DNA of 64,000 bases from Prevotella sp. E2-28. GTDB lineage: Bacteria; Bacteroidota; Bacteroidia; Bacteroidales; Bacteroidaceae. Below the pieces are notes generated by a model. That model was given only the letters and a program-made list of their open reading frames with translations. It did no database searches and was not told the DNA's origin. This document shows positions 1 to 7,824 of the stretch, piece after piece (position 1 is the first letter of the stretch; the number at the start of each line of letters is the position of its first letter). The position numbers were made by a program, and so were the translations under genes. The stretch spans positions 992,001 through 1,056,000 of the forward strand of contig NZ_CP091788.1 of assembly GCF_022024055.1 (NCBI RefSeq), given 5' to 3'.

Positions 1-511
1 TATGGCTGCAGGTGCAACCGTCAAGCCAAGCCTCATGTTCTTCAAGCGTTTTACGGAAGAAGAACAGGCGCAATACAATGGTATAAAAGTTAAAGCATTC
101 GCAGAAGTTCAAGACAAATATATCGAGGAATTAACTTCGATAGAAAACGAACTGGCAAAAAGAGGGAAGGAGGCATTGCCTGCTGCAGAGAAGAAAAGAC
201 TTCGAGCAAGGAAAAAAGAAATTGAAACAGCGATTGACCAGGAAACAAAAACTCTTGTCAAGCAGCGTTTTGATTATGTGATACCAATCGCTGATATCAA
301 GCGTGCAGGCATTAACTCTATTGGTATTAAGATTGAAAACGATTTGGAACCTCTATTAGAAGAGTTTACCAAATATCGTAAGGAAAACAATCTTTGGAAT
401 AAACGACATGCGAATACATCATATCAATATAATTATGATGGTAAGATGACCCGTATACAAGAAGTTGATGGTATAGTCTGCGAACCCGAGGTGTTTTATG
501 GTAAAGATTAG
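1..511 (+). CDS. hsdM: Type I restriction-modification DNA methylase, C-terminal end (partial)
   Basis: Only the last ~169 residues are in the window; the gene continues off the left edge and codons run from base 2. The piece is charged and coiled-coil-like (about residues 45-80, rich in E, K and R). It carries the DYVIPIADIKRAG stretch seen at the C-termini of N6-adenine methylases of type I systems, just before the HsdS-interacting tail. The methylase motifs (NPPF and SAM site) must lie upstream and cannot be checked. The stop is 6 bp before the specificity-subunit gene, so the two are co-transcribed. Identity rests on the tail sequence plus the adjacent hsdS. No hsdR is seen downstream, so it would have to lie to the left. 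Confidence 0.8.
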   Translation, partial: MAAGATVKPSLMFFKRFTEEEQAQYNGIKVKAFAEVQDKYIEELTSIENELAKRGKEALPAAEKKRLRARKKEIETAIDQETKTLVKQRFDYVIPIADIKRAGINSIGIKIENDLEPLLEEFTKYRKENNLWNKRHANTSYQYNYDGKMTRIQEVDGIVCEPEVFYGKD

Positions 512-517
512 AACGAT

Positions 518-1876
518 ATGGCAAAGATGACATATAAGTTTCTGCATTTAGCTAACTATAAGGACATTCCTAACTGGAGTGTCCAGTATGCTGATGAAGA
601 AGATCTTGGATTCACCAAGAAATACCCAATGGCAAGGATTGGGTCATTTCTTACACGCAGAAAAGAGGCTATAGATATTCAAGACGGAATAATATATAAA
701 CGTGTAACAGTAAGCACAAAAGGTGGTAACATCACTATTAGAGATGAGAAGGATGGAAAATTGATTGGTACCAAAAAGCAATTCGTTATACATGAAGGTC
801 AATTCCTTCTTTCGAAAATCGACGCTCGCAATGGAGCTTATGGTGTCGTTCCTGCAATAGCAGAAGGTGCAATTATTACAGGTAATTTTTGGACTTACGA
901 TGTTGATTATAAAAGAATAAATCCTCAGTTTTTGACGTTAGTTACAAAAACTCAACAGTTTCTCGATTTTGCAGAAAAAAGTAGTAACGGAACAACAAAT
1001 AGACATTATCTTCAAGAAGATGCTTTCCTCAATCAGCAGATTCCATTACCAAGTTTAGAGGAACAAGAAAAAATTTTGAAAGATTATTATATTAATTATG
1101 ATGCATTCCGAAAGTCTCAAATAGAGATAAACAAAACAAAGTCTATAGTTGAGAGATATGTTTTTTCTGCTTTGTCTATACCGCAAAAGGAATCTGAAAA
1201 TAAGAATGATGGATTTATAAAATTTCAACATTTTTCTAAACTTCTATCATGGAGCGTGAACGGTTCTTATAAAAAAGGCATACTATATTCTACTATGTAT
1301 GAAAACAAATTGTTAGATGAAATTGTTGCTATTAATCCTCAAACATCTTTTCGCCATTTGAAAAATGAAGAAATGATTTCTTTCATACCGATGCAAAGCA
1401 TTTCAGATGAGTTCGCTTGCTGGACGGGTAATGACCAATGTTCTGTATATGATAGCAAGGGGTATACAAAATTTAAAGATGGTGACCTCCTTTGGGCAAA
1501 AATCACCCCTTGTATGCAGAATGGGAAATCGGCAATAGTTCAAAATCTAACAAATGGTTTAGGTTGCGGTTCAACGGAGTTTTATGTAATACGCAATTTA
1601 ACTATAAAAATAGATTTGCGATATATTCATTGTCTCCTTCGATTAGAAGCTTTATTAAATGATGCAACAAAACACTTTACAGGATCTGCTGGTCAACAAC
1701 GTGTTCCATTGTCTTATTTGAAGAATCTATTAGTTCCAGTTCCCCCTATAGATATTCAAAAAGAAATTGCTAATCACGTTCAGAAAATATATGATGATGC
1801 TGAAAAAGTTAAAATGAAAGGATTGAAGTCCAAAAATGAGGCTGAGCATAAATTTGAACAATTGATATTTGGATAA
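518..1876 (+). CDS. hsdS: Type I restriction-modification specificity subunit HsdS
   Basis: The protein has 452 residues, a normal HsdS length. It shows the two-fold layout of target-recognition domain, conserved helix, second target-recognition domain, conserved helix. The half-repeats end in PLPSLEEQEKILKDYY (about residues 185-200) and PVPPIDIQKEIANHVQKI (about 405-425), the matching conserved segments that form the long spacer helices. HsdS chooses the DNA sequence that HsdM methylates and HsdR cleaves. It follows hsdM by 6 bp and precedes an ATPase gene by 2 bp, so all three are one operon. The target sequence cannot be predicted from the protein. Confidence 0.92.
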   Translation: MAKMTYKFLHLANYKDIPNWSVQYADEEDLGFTKKYPMARIGSFLTRRKEAIDIQDGIIYKRVTVSTKGGNITIRDEKDGKLIGTKKQFVIHEGQFLLSKIDARNGAYGVVPAIAEGAIITGNFWTYDVDYKRINPQFLTLVTKTQQFLDFAEKSSNGTTNRHYLQEDAFLNQQIPLPSLEEQEKILKDYYINYDAFRKSQIEINKTKSIVERYVFSALSIPQKESENKNDGFIKFQHFSKLLSWSVNGSYKKGILYSTMYENKLLDEIVAINPQTSFRHLKNEEMISFIPMQSISDEFACWTGNDQCSVYDSKGYTKFKDGDLLWAKITPCMQNGKSAIVQNLTNGLGCGSTEFYVIRNLTIKIDLRYIHCLLRLEALLNDATKHFTGSAGQQRVPLSYLKNLLVPVPPIDIQKEIANHVQKIYDDAEKVKMKGLKSKNEAEHKFEQLIFG

Positions 1877-1878
1877 TT

Positions 1879-3601
1879 ATGAAATTGTGTTCGTTAGACA
1901 TTGATAGTTATAAAAATCTCAAAGGTCTATATTCCTTCAATAATAATGGCTATATAGCCATGATCGGCCTTAATGGTTCAGGCAAGAGTAATTTGCTTGA
2001 AGCTATCAGTATAGTTTTTGATGGTATAGTCAATAAGAACGGCTCAGGAATTCCTTTCGATTATGAAATAGTGTATGAGTTGAATGGGCATATATATGCC
2101 CGAAAGAAGGGGCAAGCAAAGAAAGATGGAAAAAAAATGCAAAGCTAAAGAACTCGAATTCCCTTCATATGTAATTGCTTGTTATAGTGGAGAAGACCTA
2201 AGATTGTGGCATGCTGCTTTTGAGAATTATCATATGGATTATTTTAATGAGGCAGTAAAGCGAGCATACTCTTCTCCTAAGTTCCTTTATGTCAACAAAT
2301 ATTGCTGGAAAATTGCCTTGATTTCACTCGTTTGCTCTAATAATGCAGAAGTGAAGAGTTTCTTGAAAAAGACTCTGAATATTAGCACTCCTATAGACGT
2401 TGAACTTGAATTTGCTATTGATGACGCAAAAAAAGAAGCGTTCCAAACACATACAGCATTGAGCTGGTTTAACCGTATCACACATGAAGGTCTTATAGGA
2501 ATAAACCTTAATACTATTGCAACAACAGATATTTTTGTTGAGGGCAAACAGGTTTTAGAAAGTGAAAAGTCTAAATATATCTTCAATTTTCTTTATTTGT
2601 TATCACAACCCAAGAAAAACGATCAAAACAAGATTGATAAACTAATAAATGAAATTAAAGTTTCTGTTAATGTTGAGGGTAACAAAATTGATTTTGACAA
2701 TCTTAGCGAAGGTGAGAAGAAACTGATTCTTATTGAGTGCATAACAAAGGTATTAGGTGACGAAAACTCACTTGTTCTCCTTGATGAACCAGATGCGCAT
2801 ACTCATATTGCTATGAAGAAAGATCTCCTCAAACTTATTTCGGAGTTTAAAGGGCAGACAATCATGACCACACATTCGCCAATGTTCCTCAATAAGCGTT
2901 GGGATGGTTTTGACGAGAATAATATTTTCTATATGCATAATGGCAAGATTGAGAGTACAGAGCCGTTGAAACGCCTTGCAGAACTCACCGACAATGAAGT
3001 GGATTTTTTTGATAGTTCATATATTTTGGGGGCAAAGAATCTATTGGTTGTTGAAGGTCCAAATGATAAGCGTTATTTGGAAAAAGCAATATCTATTTTT
3101 TCAAAAAAAGATGATAAATATAAGAAGCTCTCGCAAATTGCAATTTTACCTGGTAATAGTGCAGGAAATGCGAAGGCTCTATACGAACTTGTGCTAAAAA
3201 ATAAAATGCAAAAGATAGACCACCTCATTTATTTATTTGACTTTGATGAAGGTGGTTATGATGGCTGGAAGTCAATAAAGAAAATTGTTGACGGTAAGGT
3301 GAAATGTCTATTTTACCAATTAGACTATAATGAGCCCTTAGACACAAGTAACAAACCGACAGGAAACGATACTATTATGGTTGAGGATTTCTTTTCTGAG
3401 AAGGCATACGAACATATCGTTTCAAAAGAAAAGTTGGATTCAAAGCATAGCCACAAAGATTTCAGGAATTTCAAAACGAATATTGCAAGTTCAATCAAAA
3501 CATACATAGAAAATAATTATTCAAAAGAATCATTTAAAGAAGAATGGTATAATAGTTTTTCTTCTGTTCTCAATAAACTTTTAGTAGAATTTCAATTATA
3601 A
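1879..3601 (+). pseudogene. OLD-family-like ATPase/TOPRIM nuclease, frameshifted
   Basis: Two reading frames together encode one ~570-residue protein. The first frame (1879-2148) has a P-loop (GLNGSGKSN). The second (continuing to 3601) has the ABC-type signature LSEGEKK, Walker B LVLLDEPDAHTH and switch histidine TTHSP. These are followed by a TOPRIM-like part with VVEGPNDKRYLEK and the acidic LFDFDEGG. That is the architecture of OLD-family ATP-dependent nucleases, often found in phage defence. The frames are joined at a run of eight A (2130-2137). Deleting one A restores a single ORF, so one base was inserted in the tract by mutation, slippage or sequencing error. It sits 2 bp after hsdS in the restriction operon. 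As written, the P-loop and the rest are on separate peptides. Confidence 0.75.
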
Positions 3602-3614
3602 ATGACAGGAGCAT

Positions 3615-3992
3615 ATGAAAGGCGATGCACAACCATTAATAAAGTTCTTTGATGGAGCAGACAAGCGATTCATCAGACCTCTTTACCAGCGTAACTATGA
3701 CTGGAAAGAAGCGAACTGCGAACAGTTGTTTGATAAAATAGAAAAGTATCAAATGCGAAAACAAAGAGTTGTCCTTTCTTCCGCATCTTTAAAAATGCTC
3801 AGAGGTATTCTTACTAAACAGGGGAAGAATCTTAGAAACGATATTGCTCATGGTATTACCTGTATTGCGGATTATTCAATAAACAATGCGATAACTGTTC
3901 TTCATTGTTTGTTGAAAGTTAGCGCAATGGATATTCCAGAAGGGTTGACTGGTTATGATGCAAGATCTCTAGAAATAGATAAACTGAAATAA
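3615..3992 (+). pseudogene. Chimeric remnant: DUF262 N-terminus joined to a C-terminal fragment
   Basis: This ORF is 125 codons. The first ~45 residues match the start of DUF262/GmrSD-type proteins, including the PLYQRNYDW motif. From about residue 47 the sequence changes character and contains LRNDIAHG, a motif seen at the C-terminus of DUF4209-type abortive-infection proteins. Neither half has enough length to fold as a complete domain, so I read it as two genes fused by an internal deletion. It has a good ribosome-binding stretch (AGGAG) 5 bp before the ATG and lies 13 bp after the OLD-like gene. It may still be translated, but no function can be assigned. Confidence 0.55.
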
Positions 3993-4019
3993 TCAGTAAT
4001 AATTTAAATTCACGACACA

Positions 4020-5705
4020 ATGAGCAGCAAAGCATACCTTACATGGGCTCTCAATCAAGAGGGTGATTTGGTACATGTGGATGAAGTACCAAATGGTAAT
4101 GAATGCTGCTGCGTTTGTCCTCATTGTAAAAGTGCGCTGTGTGCTAAAAATGGTGGCGATGGAGAAAAAATGATTCACCATTTTGCACATCTAAGTGGGG
4201 CTGATTGTGTAGGTGCTGTTGAGTCTGCTCTTCACAAGATGGCCAAAGATGTACTATCGGAATCAAAGTGTGTGTTCCTCCCAAACAGATTTGATGGAAG
4301 GCTGGGAGAACAGCATCGTTTTGACAGGGTCGAAGTAGAGTTCTATGATAAAGACACAAGGCTTCGTCCAGATTGTATTGGTTATAATGAGGACAAGAGT
4401 CTTTGGATAGAGTTTAAGCGTACACACGCAGTAGATACGAAGAAGAGGGGCAAAATAATTTCTGCTCATATTGATTGTATTGAGATTGACTTAAACGGAT
4501 GCTCTCTTGATCCTGTTGCCATAAAAGAGTTCATTATGAATTCTGTAGAGAACAGGAAATGGATTCGTGATATTAGCGTGTCGAATAGAAAAGCTGGACA
4601 TGCTTCTGGGTCTGGCTATTGTGACAGATATGATGACTATTATGATGAGTATCGTCGCTTGAATAGGACTTTTGCCAAGGATAATAATGGGCAATTGGTA
4701 AATCTTAGGGACGATATGGCTAATATGAACGAGCATTCATATTATTGTTTGGCTTGCGGAAAAGAAATGACTATAGATGTTGACGATGATGGCTCTTACT
4801 TGTTTACTCATGTTGAGGAACAACCACTTTGTGAAGATGATTTGTATTTGCATGAGGCAGCTAAGGAGATAATTTATGCCAAGTTCCACGCTTCTAATGA
4901 TTTCCCAATTTCCATACCACAACACCTGCCGTGTTGCGATAGTTCGGCTTGTGCTTTTTACAATCAAGAAGAATGTGTCAAGGACAAACACATTCCATAT
5001 GATTTGAAAAAGCATGGATATGTTGAGTGCCTAAAGGACTACATGTTTCCCAATACCAAATATAAGTGCGACTTAGTCATTAAAAGAGCAGACACGTTTG
5101 ACCAGGCTATTATAATAAGCATAGATGCTGGGAGTTGTCATGTGGACGTAACTTCTTTGGATAATAGAATTGTTGAATTGGAAGTTTACAATGAGGAATC
5201 GCTCATGACATTGCAAGATAACGCTATCGGAGAAGGTAGAGCGACGTTTTTGAACTTCAAAAAGAATAATAGTGGTACTGTTGACCGCACTGAAATTGAC
5301 AGAGGCATTGAGAAATTTGAACTCTTTTCAAGCGGGAAGCATCACTTGGACATAGTTTCCTGTTCAGAGATTAACAACAGAAAACGCAGTACCGTTTGTG
5401 AGATTATATTTGCAGAACAGACTATGGGCCTGTACGAGGCAAAAATATATTCACTACTAAAGTGCTATCAGAAAAAGAGAAAGGCTTGCTATTGCGAGCT
5501 GTGTTTCTTTTTATCGGAAGTAAACAGCTATGGCTTAACGGAGAAGATTTGTAGGCGATACAAGACGAAGGGTACACCTCAGTATCCCATACGAGAAGCA
5601 CCTATAGATTGTGAATATTTCTCTTTGAATCGAACTTTAGTGGCGAACATTGAGAGAGACCCCACTGATGTTACTGTTATTGAACGGGAATTTGAACCTA
5701 TATAG
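4020..5705 (+). CDS. CoiA-like nuclease-domain protein
   Basis: The protein has 561 residues. Near the N-terminus is a cysteine pair plus HHFAH (about residues 28-60), the zinc-finger-like start of competence CoiA-family proteins. It is followed by DCIGYNEDKSLWIEFKRTH (about residues 120-138), which fits the D...ExK core of a PD-(D/E)xK nuclease. A second Cys-rich block (CLACGKEM, about residue 240) and more Cys pairs near residues 300-325 suggest further metal-binding modules, so it is longer than classical CoiA. CoiA proteins act in DNA uptake, but in restriction loci such proteins are more plausibly defence nucleases. It stands alone after the restriction operon, 28 bp from the previous fragment. 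Confidence 0.65.
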   Translation: MSSKAYLTWALNQEGDLVHVDEVPNGNECCCVCPHCKSALCAKNGGDGEKMIHHFAHLSGADCVGAVESALHKMAKDVLSESKCVFLPNRFDGRLGEQHRFDRVEVEFYDKDTRLRPDCIGYNEDKSLWIEFKRTHAVDTKKRGKIISAHIDCIEIDLNGCSLDPVAIKEFIMNSVENRKWIRDISVSNRKAGHASGSGYCDRYDDYYDEYRRLNRTFAKDNNGQLVNLRDDMANMNEHSYYCLACGKEMTIDVDDDGSYLFTHVEEQPLCEDDLYLHEAAKEIIYAKFHASNDFPISIPQHLPCCDSSACAFYNQEECVKDKHIPYDLKKHGYVECLKDYMFPNTKYKCDLVIKRADTFDQAIIISIDAGSCHVDVTSLDNRIVELEVYNEESLMTLQDNAIGEGRATFLNFKKNNSGTVDRTEIDRGIEKFELFSSGKHHLDIVSCSEINNRKRSTVCEIIFAEQTMGLYEAKIYSLLKCYQKKRKACYCELCFFLSEVNSYGLTEKICRRYKTKGTPQYPIREAPIDCEYFSLNRTLVANIERDPTDVTVIEREFEPI

Positions 5706-5761
5706 AAGTAGAATAATATAGAACAAGATAAAAACGTTATAAGTATAAAGTAAGACGAGAT

Positions 5762-5917
5762 ATGAGCGAAAAGCAGAAATACATTGACTTTGAGGCTTAC
5801 GAACGTGTGGCAGAGCCACATAAACGTGAGCGGGTCTCGGCTTGGCGTACTGCAATAGGACTTCAAGACGTAGATGGGCTTCGTGTGTCTGACTATCTGA
5901 AGAACGATATGTGCTGA
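5762..5917 (+). pseudogene. Fragment resembling the N-terminal antitoxin segment of Fic proteins
   Basis: This is a 51-codon ORF whose first ~45 residues (including RVSAWRTAIGLQ and DGLRVSDYL) resemble the N-terminus of Bacteroidetes Fic proteins that carry a VbhA-type antitoxin segment. The stop falls before the inhibitory helix would begin, and no HPFxxGNG Fic motif follows. The next reading frame picks up a different protein tail. I read it as a deletion remnant. The assignment comes from remembered family resemblance, not from a catalytic motif. Confidence 0.45.
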
Positions 5918-6261
5918 TTGGGTATAAGGATGACGAGAACGATGCCCATACAAGTACCCATACAAGTACCCATACAAGTACCCCGACAAGTACCCCGACA
6001 AGTTTTATTCACACCAATAATAAAAATATTATTAGATTAGTGAAGGCTTTGGGTGAAGAGCAACTCTCCGTCAAAGTGATGATGGAGAGGATTGGCTTGA
6101 AAGATAGGGAAAACTTCCTTGACTACTCTCTTAATCCTTCTATGAACGAGGGCTATATCCGTATGCTTTATCCTGATTCGCCCCGTCACCCTCGCCAGAA
6201 ATACCTGCTGACGGGAAAAGGACTGGCTCTTTACAATAGCATATGCCATGGGGACAGTTGA
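5911..6261 (+). pseudogene. C-terminal winged-helix remnant of an AlbA_2- or Fic-type protein
   Basis: The frame is open upstream of the nominal start (it reads ERYVLIGYKDDEND), so this is the tail of a longer gene that lost its front. It has a Thr/Ser/His/Pro repeat linker encoded by 12-bp tandem repeats. A winged-helix tail follows (LVKALGEEQLSVKVMMERIG), ending in HPRQKYLLTGKGLALY, a signature of Bacteroidetes Schlafen/AlbA_2 and Fic proteins. It overlaps the preceding Fic-like fragment in another frame, which marks the deletion junction at about 5895-5915. Confidence 0.5.
5947..6002 (+). repeat. 12-bp tandem repeat, about 4.7 copies
   Basis: There are three perfect copies of CATACAAGTACC (5947-5958, 5959-5970, 5971-5982), one CCGACAAGTACC (5983-5994) and a partial copy (5995-6002). 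The unit is a multiple of three, so copy-number change keeps the frame and only changes the linker length (HTST/PTST). It lies inside the remnant gene described above. Confidence 0.9.
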
Positions 6262-6358
6262 TATATAGAAGGCTAATGGCTGAGGTCTGAAGGCTGAAAG
6301 TATTACGGATTTACGGACTCACGAAATATAAAAATGGGTAAAAACGTTAAAAGAATAT

Positions 6359-6535
6359 ATGGAGCTAAATTCTAACAACATCCCAGAACTCCAATCTCCT
6401 TTCAAGCAGTTGAAAGAGGTTGATGCCAAAAATGGCAAGGAATGGTGGAACTCGCGTAAATTGGCTCGAGTGATGGGCTATGGTAAGTACTGGAACTATG
6501 AACATTTGTCCGACACTATCCAAAAAATTTTGTAA
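6359..6535 (+). pseudogene. N-terminal fragment of a DinD/BRO-N-like protein
   Basis: The 58-codon ORF contains a segment (residues about 14-45, with KNGKEWWNSRKLARVMGYG) typical of the start of the BRO-N domain in DNA-damage-inducible protein D. It then stops after only part of that domain. In the next frame, 6537-6655 reads into an unrelated short open stretch ending near a Gly-Arg-Leu tail that I do not recognise. No downstream DinD sequence is present, so this is a truncated remnant. Confidence 0.5.
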
Positions 6536-6619
6536 GCTTCGGACAAATGGTCTAACAAAAGCAGGTGTTTTCAATTTGGAAATACCTGCTCCTTATTATA
6601 ATACGTATGCGCGAGAGGA

Positions 6620-6898
6620 CTATTTGCTCAGCGGCCGTTTGAGCCTATTGCCTGGATAATGCTTGGTATGAGCATAGCGCATGACACGTCGTGCCCAATC
6701 GAGTAGATCTTCGTCTTTGTCTCGCCAAGGCATGTCGTTTGATGTGCCTCCGCCACCAGAACTTGGAGCCATGCTGGTTGCACCATCCAGACCAGCAAGG
6801 AAGACTCGATGACCTCTATCCAACACGTCATTAAAACGGAGGAAGTTGCGGTCGTCAATGAATGTGTCTTCTGCCATCGCCTCTGCATTGGAGTACAA
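6620..6898 (-). pseudogene. C-terminal gene fragment, possibly a relaxase tail
   Basis: This leftward ORF of ~92 codons begins from a TTG, directly after an in-frame TAG (about 6924) that closes another open stretch. It holds a Gly-rich tract (SSGGGGTSNDMPWRDKDED) like the tails of Bacteroides MobB-type mobilisation relaxases. No relaxase HUH or histidine motif is present. It is best read as the remnant of a larger gene whose front has been lost or mutated. The relaxase idea is a weak resemblance. Confidence 0.3.
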
Positions 6899-7053
6899 TT
6901 CTTGTAATTGGTTTTCAAGTTCCTATCCAACAAGAAATGCTGTTGTTGATATAGTTCTTGATAAGTCTGATATGTCTTCAATTTTTTTTATGCAAAAAAT
7001 GTGTTTAATATCACTTTTTGTTGTAACTATTTAAAACACAGATGCTTAAGTGA

Positions 7054-7080
7054 GGTGATATTGAATCGCTTAATATCACC
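7054..7080. repeat. Inverted repeat, 9-bp arms
   Basis: GGTGATATT (7054-7062) and AATATCACC (7072-7080) are perfect inverted repeats around a 9-bp loop. A third partial arm, TATATCACC, follows at 7082-7090. Between 6899 and 7300 I see no convincing gene: this stretch holds only inverted repeats and one terminator. It looks like an eroded regulatory region. Confidence 0.75.
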
Positions 7081-7091
7081 TTATATCACCA

Positions 7092-7112
7092 AGTAAAACA
7101 AGTTGTTTTACT
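7092..7112. repeat. 21-bp perfect palindrome, copy 1
   Basis: The arms AGTAAAACAA and TTGTTTTACT flank a single central G. An identical copy lies 66 bp further right. A paired perfect palindrome of this size is typical of a dimeric regulator's operator or of recombinase/initiator sites, but no gene with an obvious start lies immediately beside it. Confidence 0.85.
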
Positions 7113-7157
7113 TTCTAAAAGGCCCTCTTTCCTGATATAAAAGCCATTCCATCCAAC

Positions 7158-7178
7158 AGTAAAACAAGTTGTTTTACT
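7158..7178. repeat. 21-bp perfect palindrome, copy 2
   Basis: This is the second exact copy of the palindrome at 7092. The centre-to-centre distance is 66 bp. The sequence between the two copies is unrelated to either arm. Confidence 0.85.
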
Positions 7179-7233
7179 TTTTAATCCTATGCATCTTTTT
7201 TCTCAAAAGCATACTTTTGTCTTTTAGTTACAT

Positions 7234-7269
7234 AAAAAGCGCGTGCAAATCATGATGACATGCACGCGC
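7234..7269 (-). terminator. Leftward rho-independent terminator at the first junction
   Basis: GCGCGTGCA (7239-7247) pairs with TGCACGCGC (7261-7269). On the minus strand the hairpin is followed by five U. It lies 34 bp left of the dnaK-like core at 7303. It therefore stops transcripts reading leftward through the core, as a dnaK terminator would. Confidence 0.75.
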
Positions 7270-7413
7270 CTCCGTTATGTTTTTTGTTATGAATCTTACT
7301 TCACCTCCTCGAATGAGACATTCATTGATTTACAACTACTTGCGTGAGCTTGGTGTTTCAATGTCGCAAAATGCTGATAAGCATCCGTGTAGCAAACATC
7401 CAACAACCTGCCG

Positions 7414-7421
7414 CAAAGGTA
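7414..7421 (-). promoter_or_regulatory. Leftward -7 promoter box in left-end repeat copy 1
   Basis: TACCTTTG reads leftward, out of the element. It is conserved in copy 2. The predicted transcript crosses the core and stops at the 7234-7269 hairpin, giving an RNA of roughly 170 nt with only very short ORFs. Confidence 0.55.
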
Positions 7422-7516
7422 CGATTTTCTATCTAAACAGCCATAAGATAACTAATAAAAAGTTTGGAAAAGTTCCAATTTTTAACAGAAAGCTTGTGTG
7501 ATTCGGAAATAATTTG

Positions 7517-7524
7517 TACTTTTG
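7517..7524 (+). promoter_or_regulatory. Rightward -7 promoter box in left-end repeat copy 1
   Basis: TACTTTTG reads into the element. About 10 bp later begins the conserved ACCCGC...GCGGGT hairpin followed by CGTTTTAT, so a short RNA of ~55 nt or an attenuated leader is possible. From 7581 to 7789 I see no gene: only a 14-bp palindrome (7587-7600) and four degenerate GGACA-containing repeats (7639-7685). Confidence 0.55.
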
Positions 7525-7789
7525 CATCGCTAGAACCCGCCAAGCCTCTCCACGATGCTCAAATGTGCGGGTCGTTTTATATTTTGTCGGTCATGACCGA
7601 TGAAAATTATTCTTATCCGCTACTATCCAATTCTTTCTGGACATCTTATAGGACACTTATAGGACATTTTTCAGGACATTTATCGAGTAATATGTCTATC
7701 TGCCCTTTGATATGCCTTATAGATTGATTTTTCATGTTAATTATGATTAAAAAATAAGATTAAAACTTGTGTTATCCTATTTTAATTTC

Positions 7790-7797
7790 TATATTTG
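7790..7797 (+). promoter_or_regulatory. -7 promoter box for the RloA/RloB pair
   Basis: TATATTTG matches the Bacteroidetes TAnnTTTG box and lies 28 bp before the ATG at 7825. It overlaps an upstream TTG of the same frame, which is why the ATG was chosen as the start. Confidence 0.65.
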
Positions 7798-7824
7798 CAG
7801 AAATTTTGCAAAATTGGCGTCAAG

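Larger units (their letters stand above)
7303..7580. repeat. Left-end repeat copy 1, starting with a dnaK-end core
   Basis: A 278-bp segment is repeated with moderate divergence at 9681-9989. It begins with ACCTCCTCGAA (7303-7313), identical to the last coding bases of dnaK. On the minus strand that core encodes FEEVK-stop, as in DnaK. Inside are ATGTCGCAAAA (7361-7371), TAGCAAACAT (7390-7399) and two divergent promoter boxes. A hairpin with arms ACCCGC/GCGGGT (7535-7572) ends in CGTTTTAT. I interpret it as the left end of an integrated element. Confidence 0.85.

Noticed and set aside
5579..6001. A 140-codon leftward ORF rich in GYLY repeats
   Set aside because: It is the mirror image of the 12-bp tandem repeat and of the CoiA-like gene end, with no family signal.
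7525..7580. Integron attC-like site in the left-end repeats
   Set aside because: The GTTRRRY/RYYYAAC boxes do not fit. The dnaK-end core and tyrosine integrase explain the repeats better.
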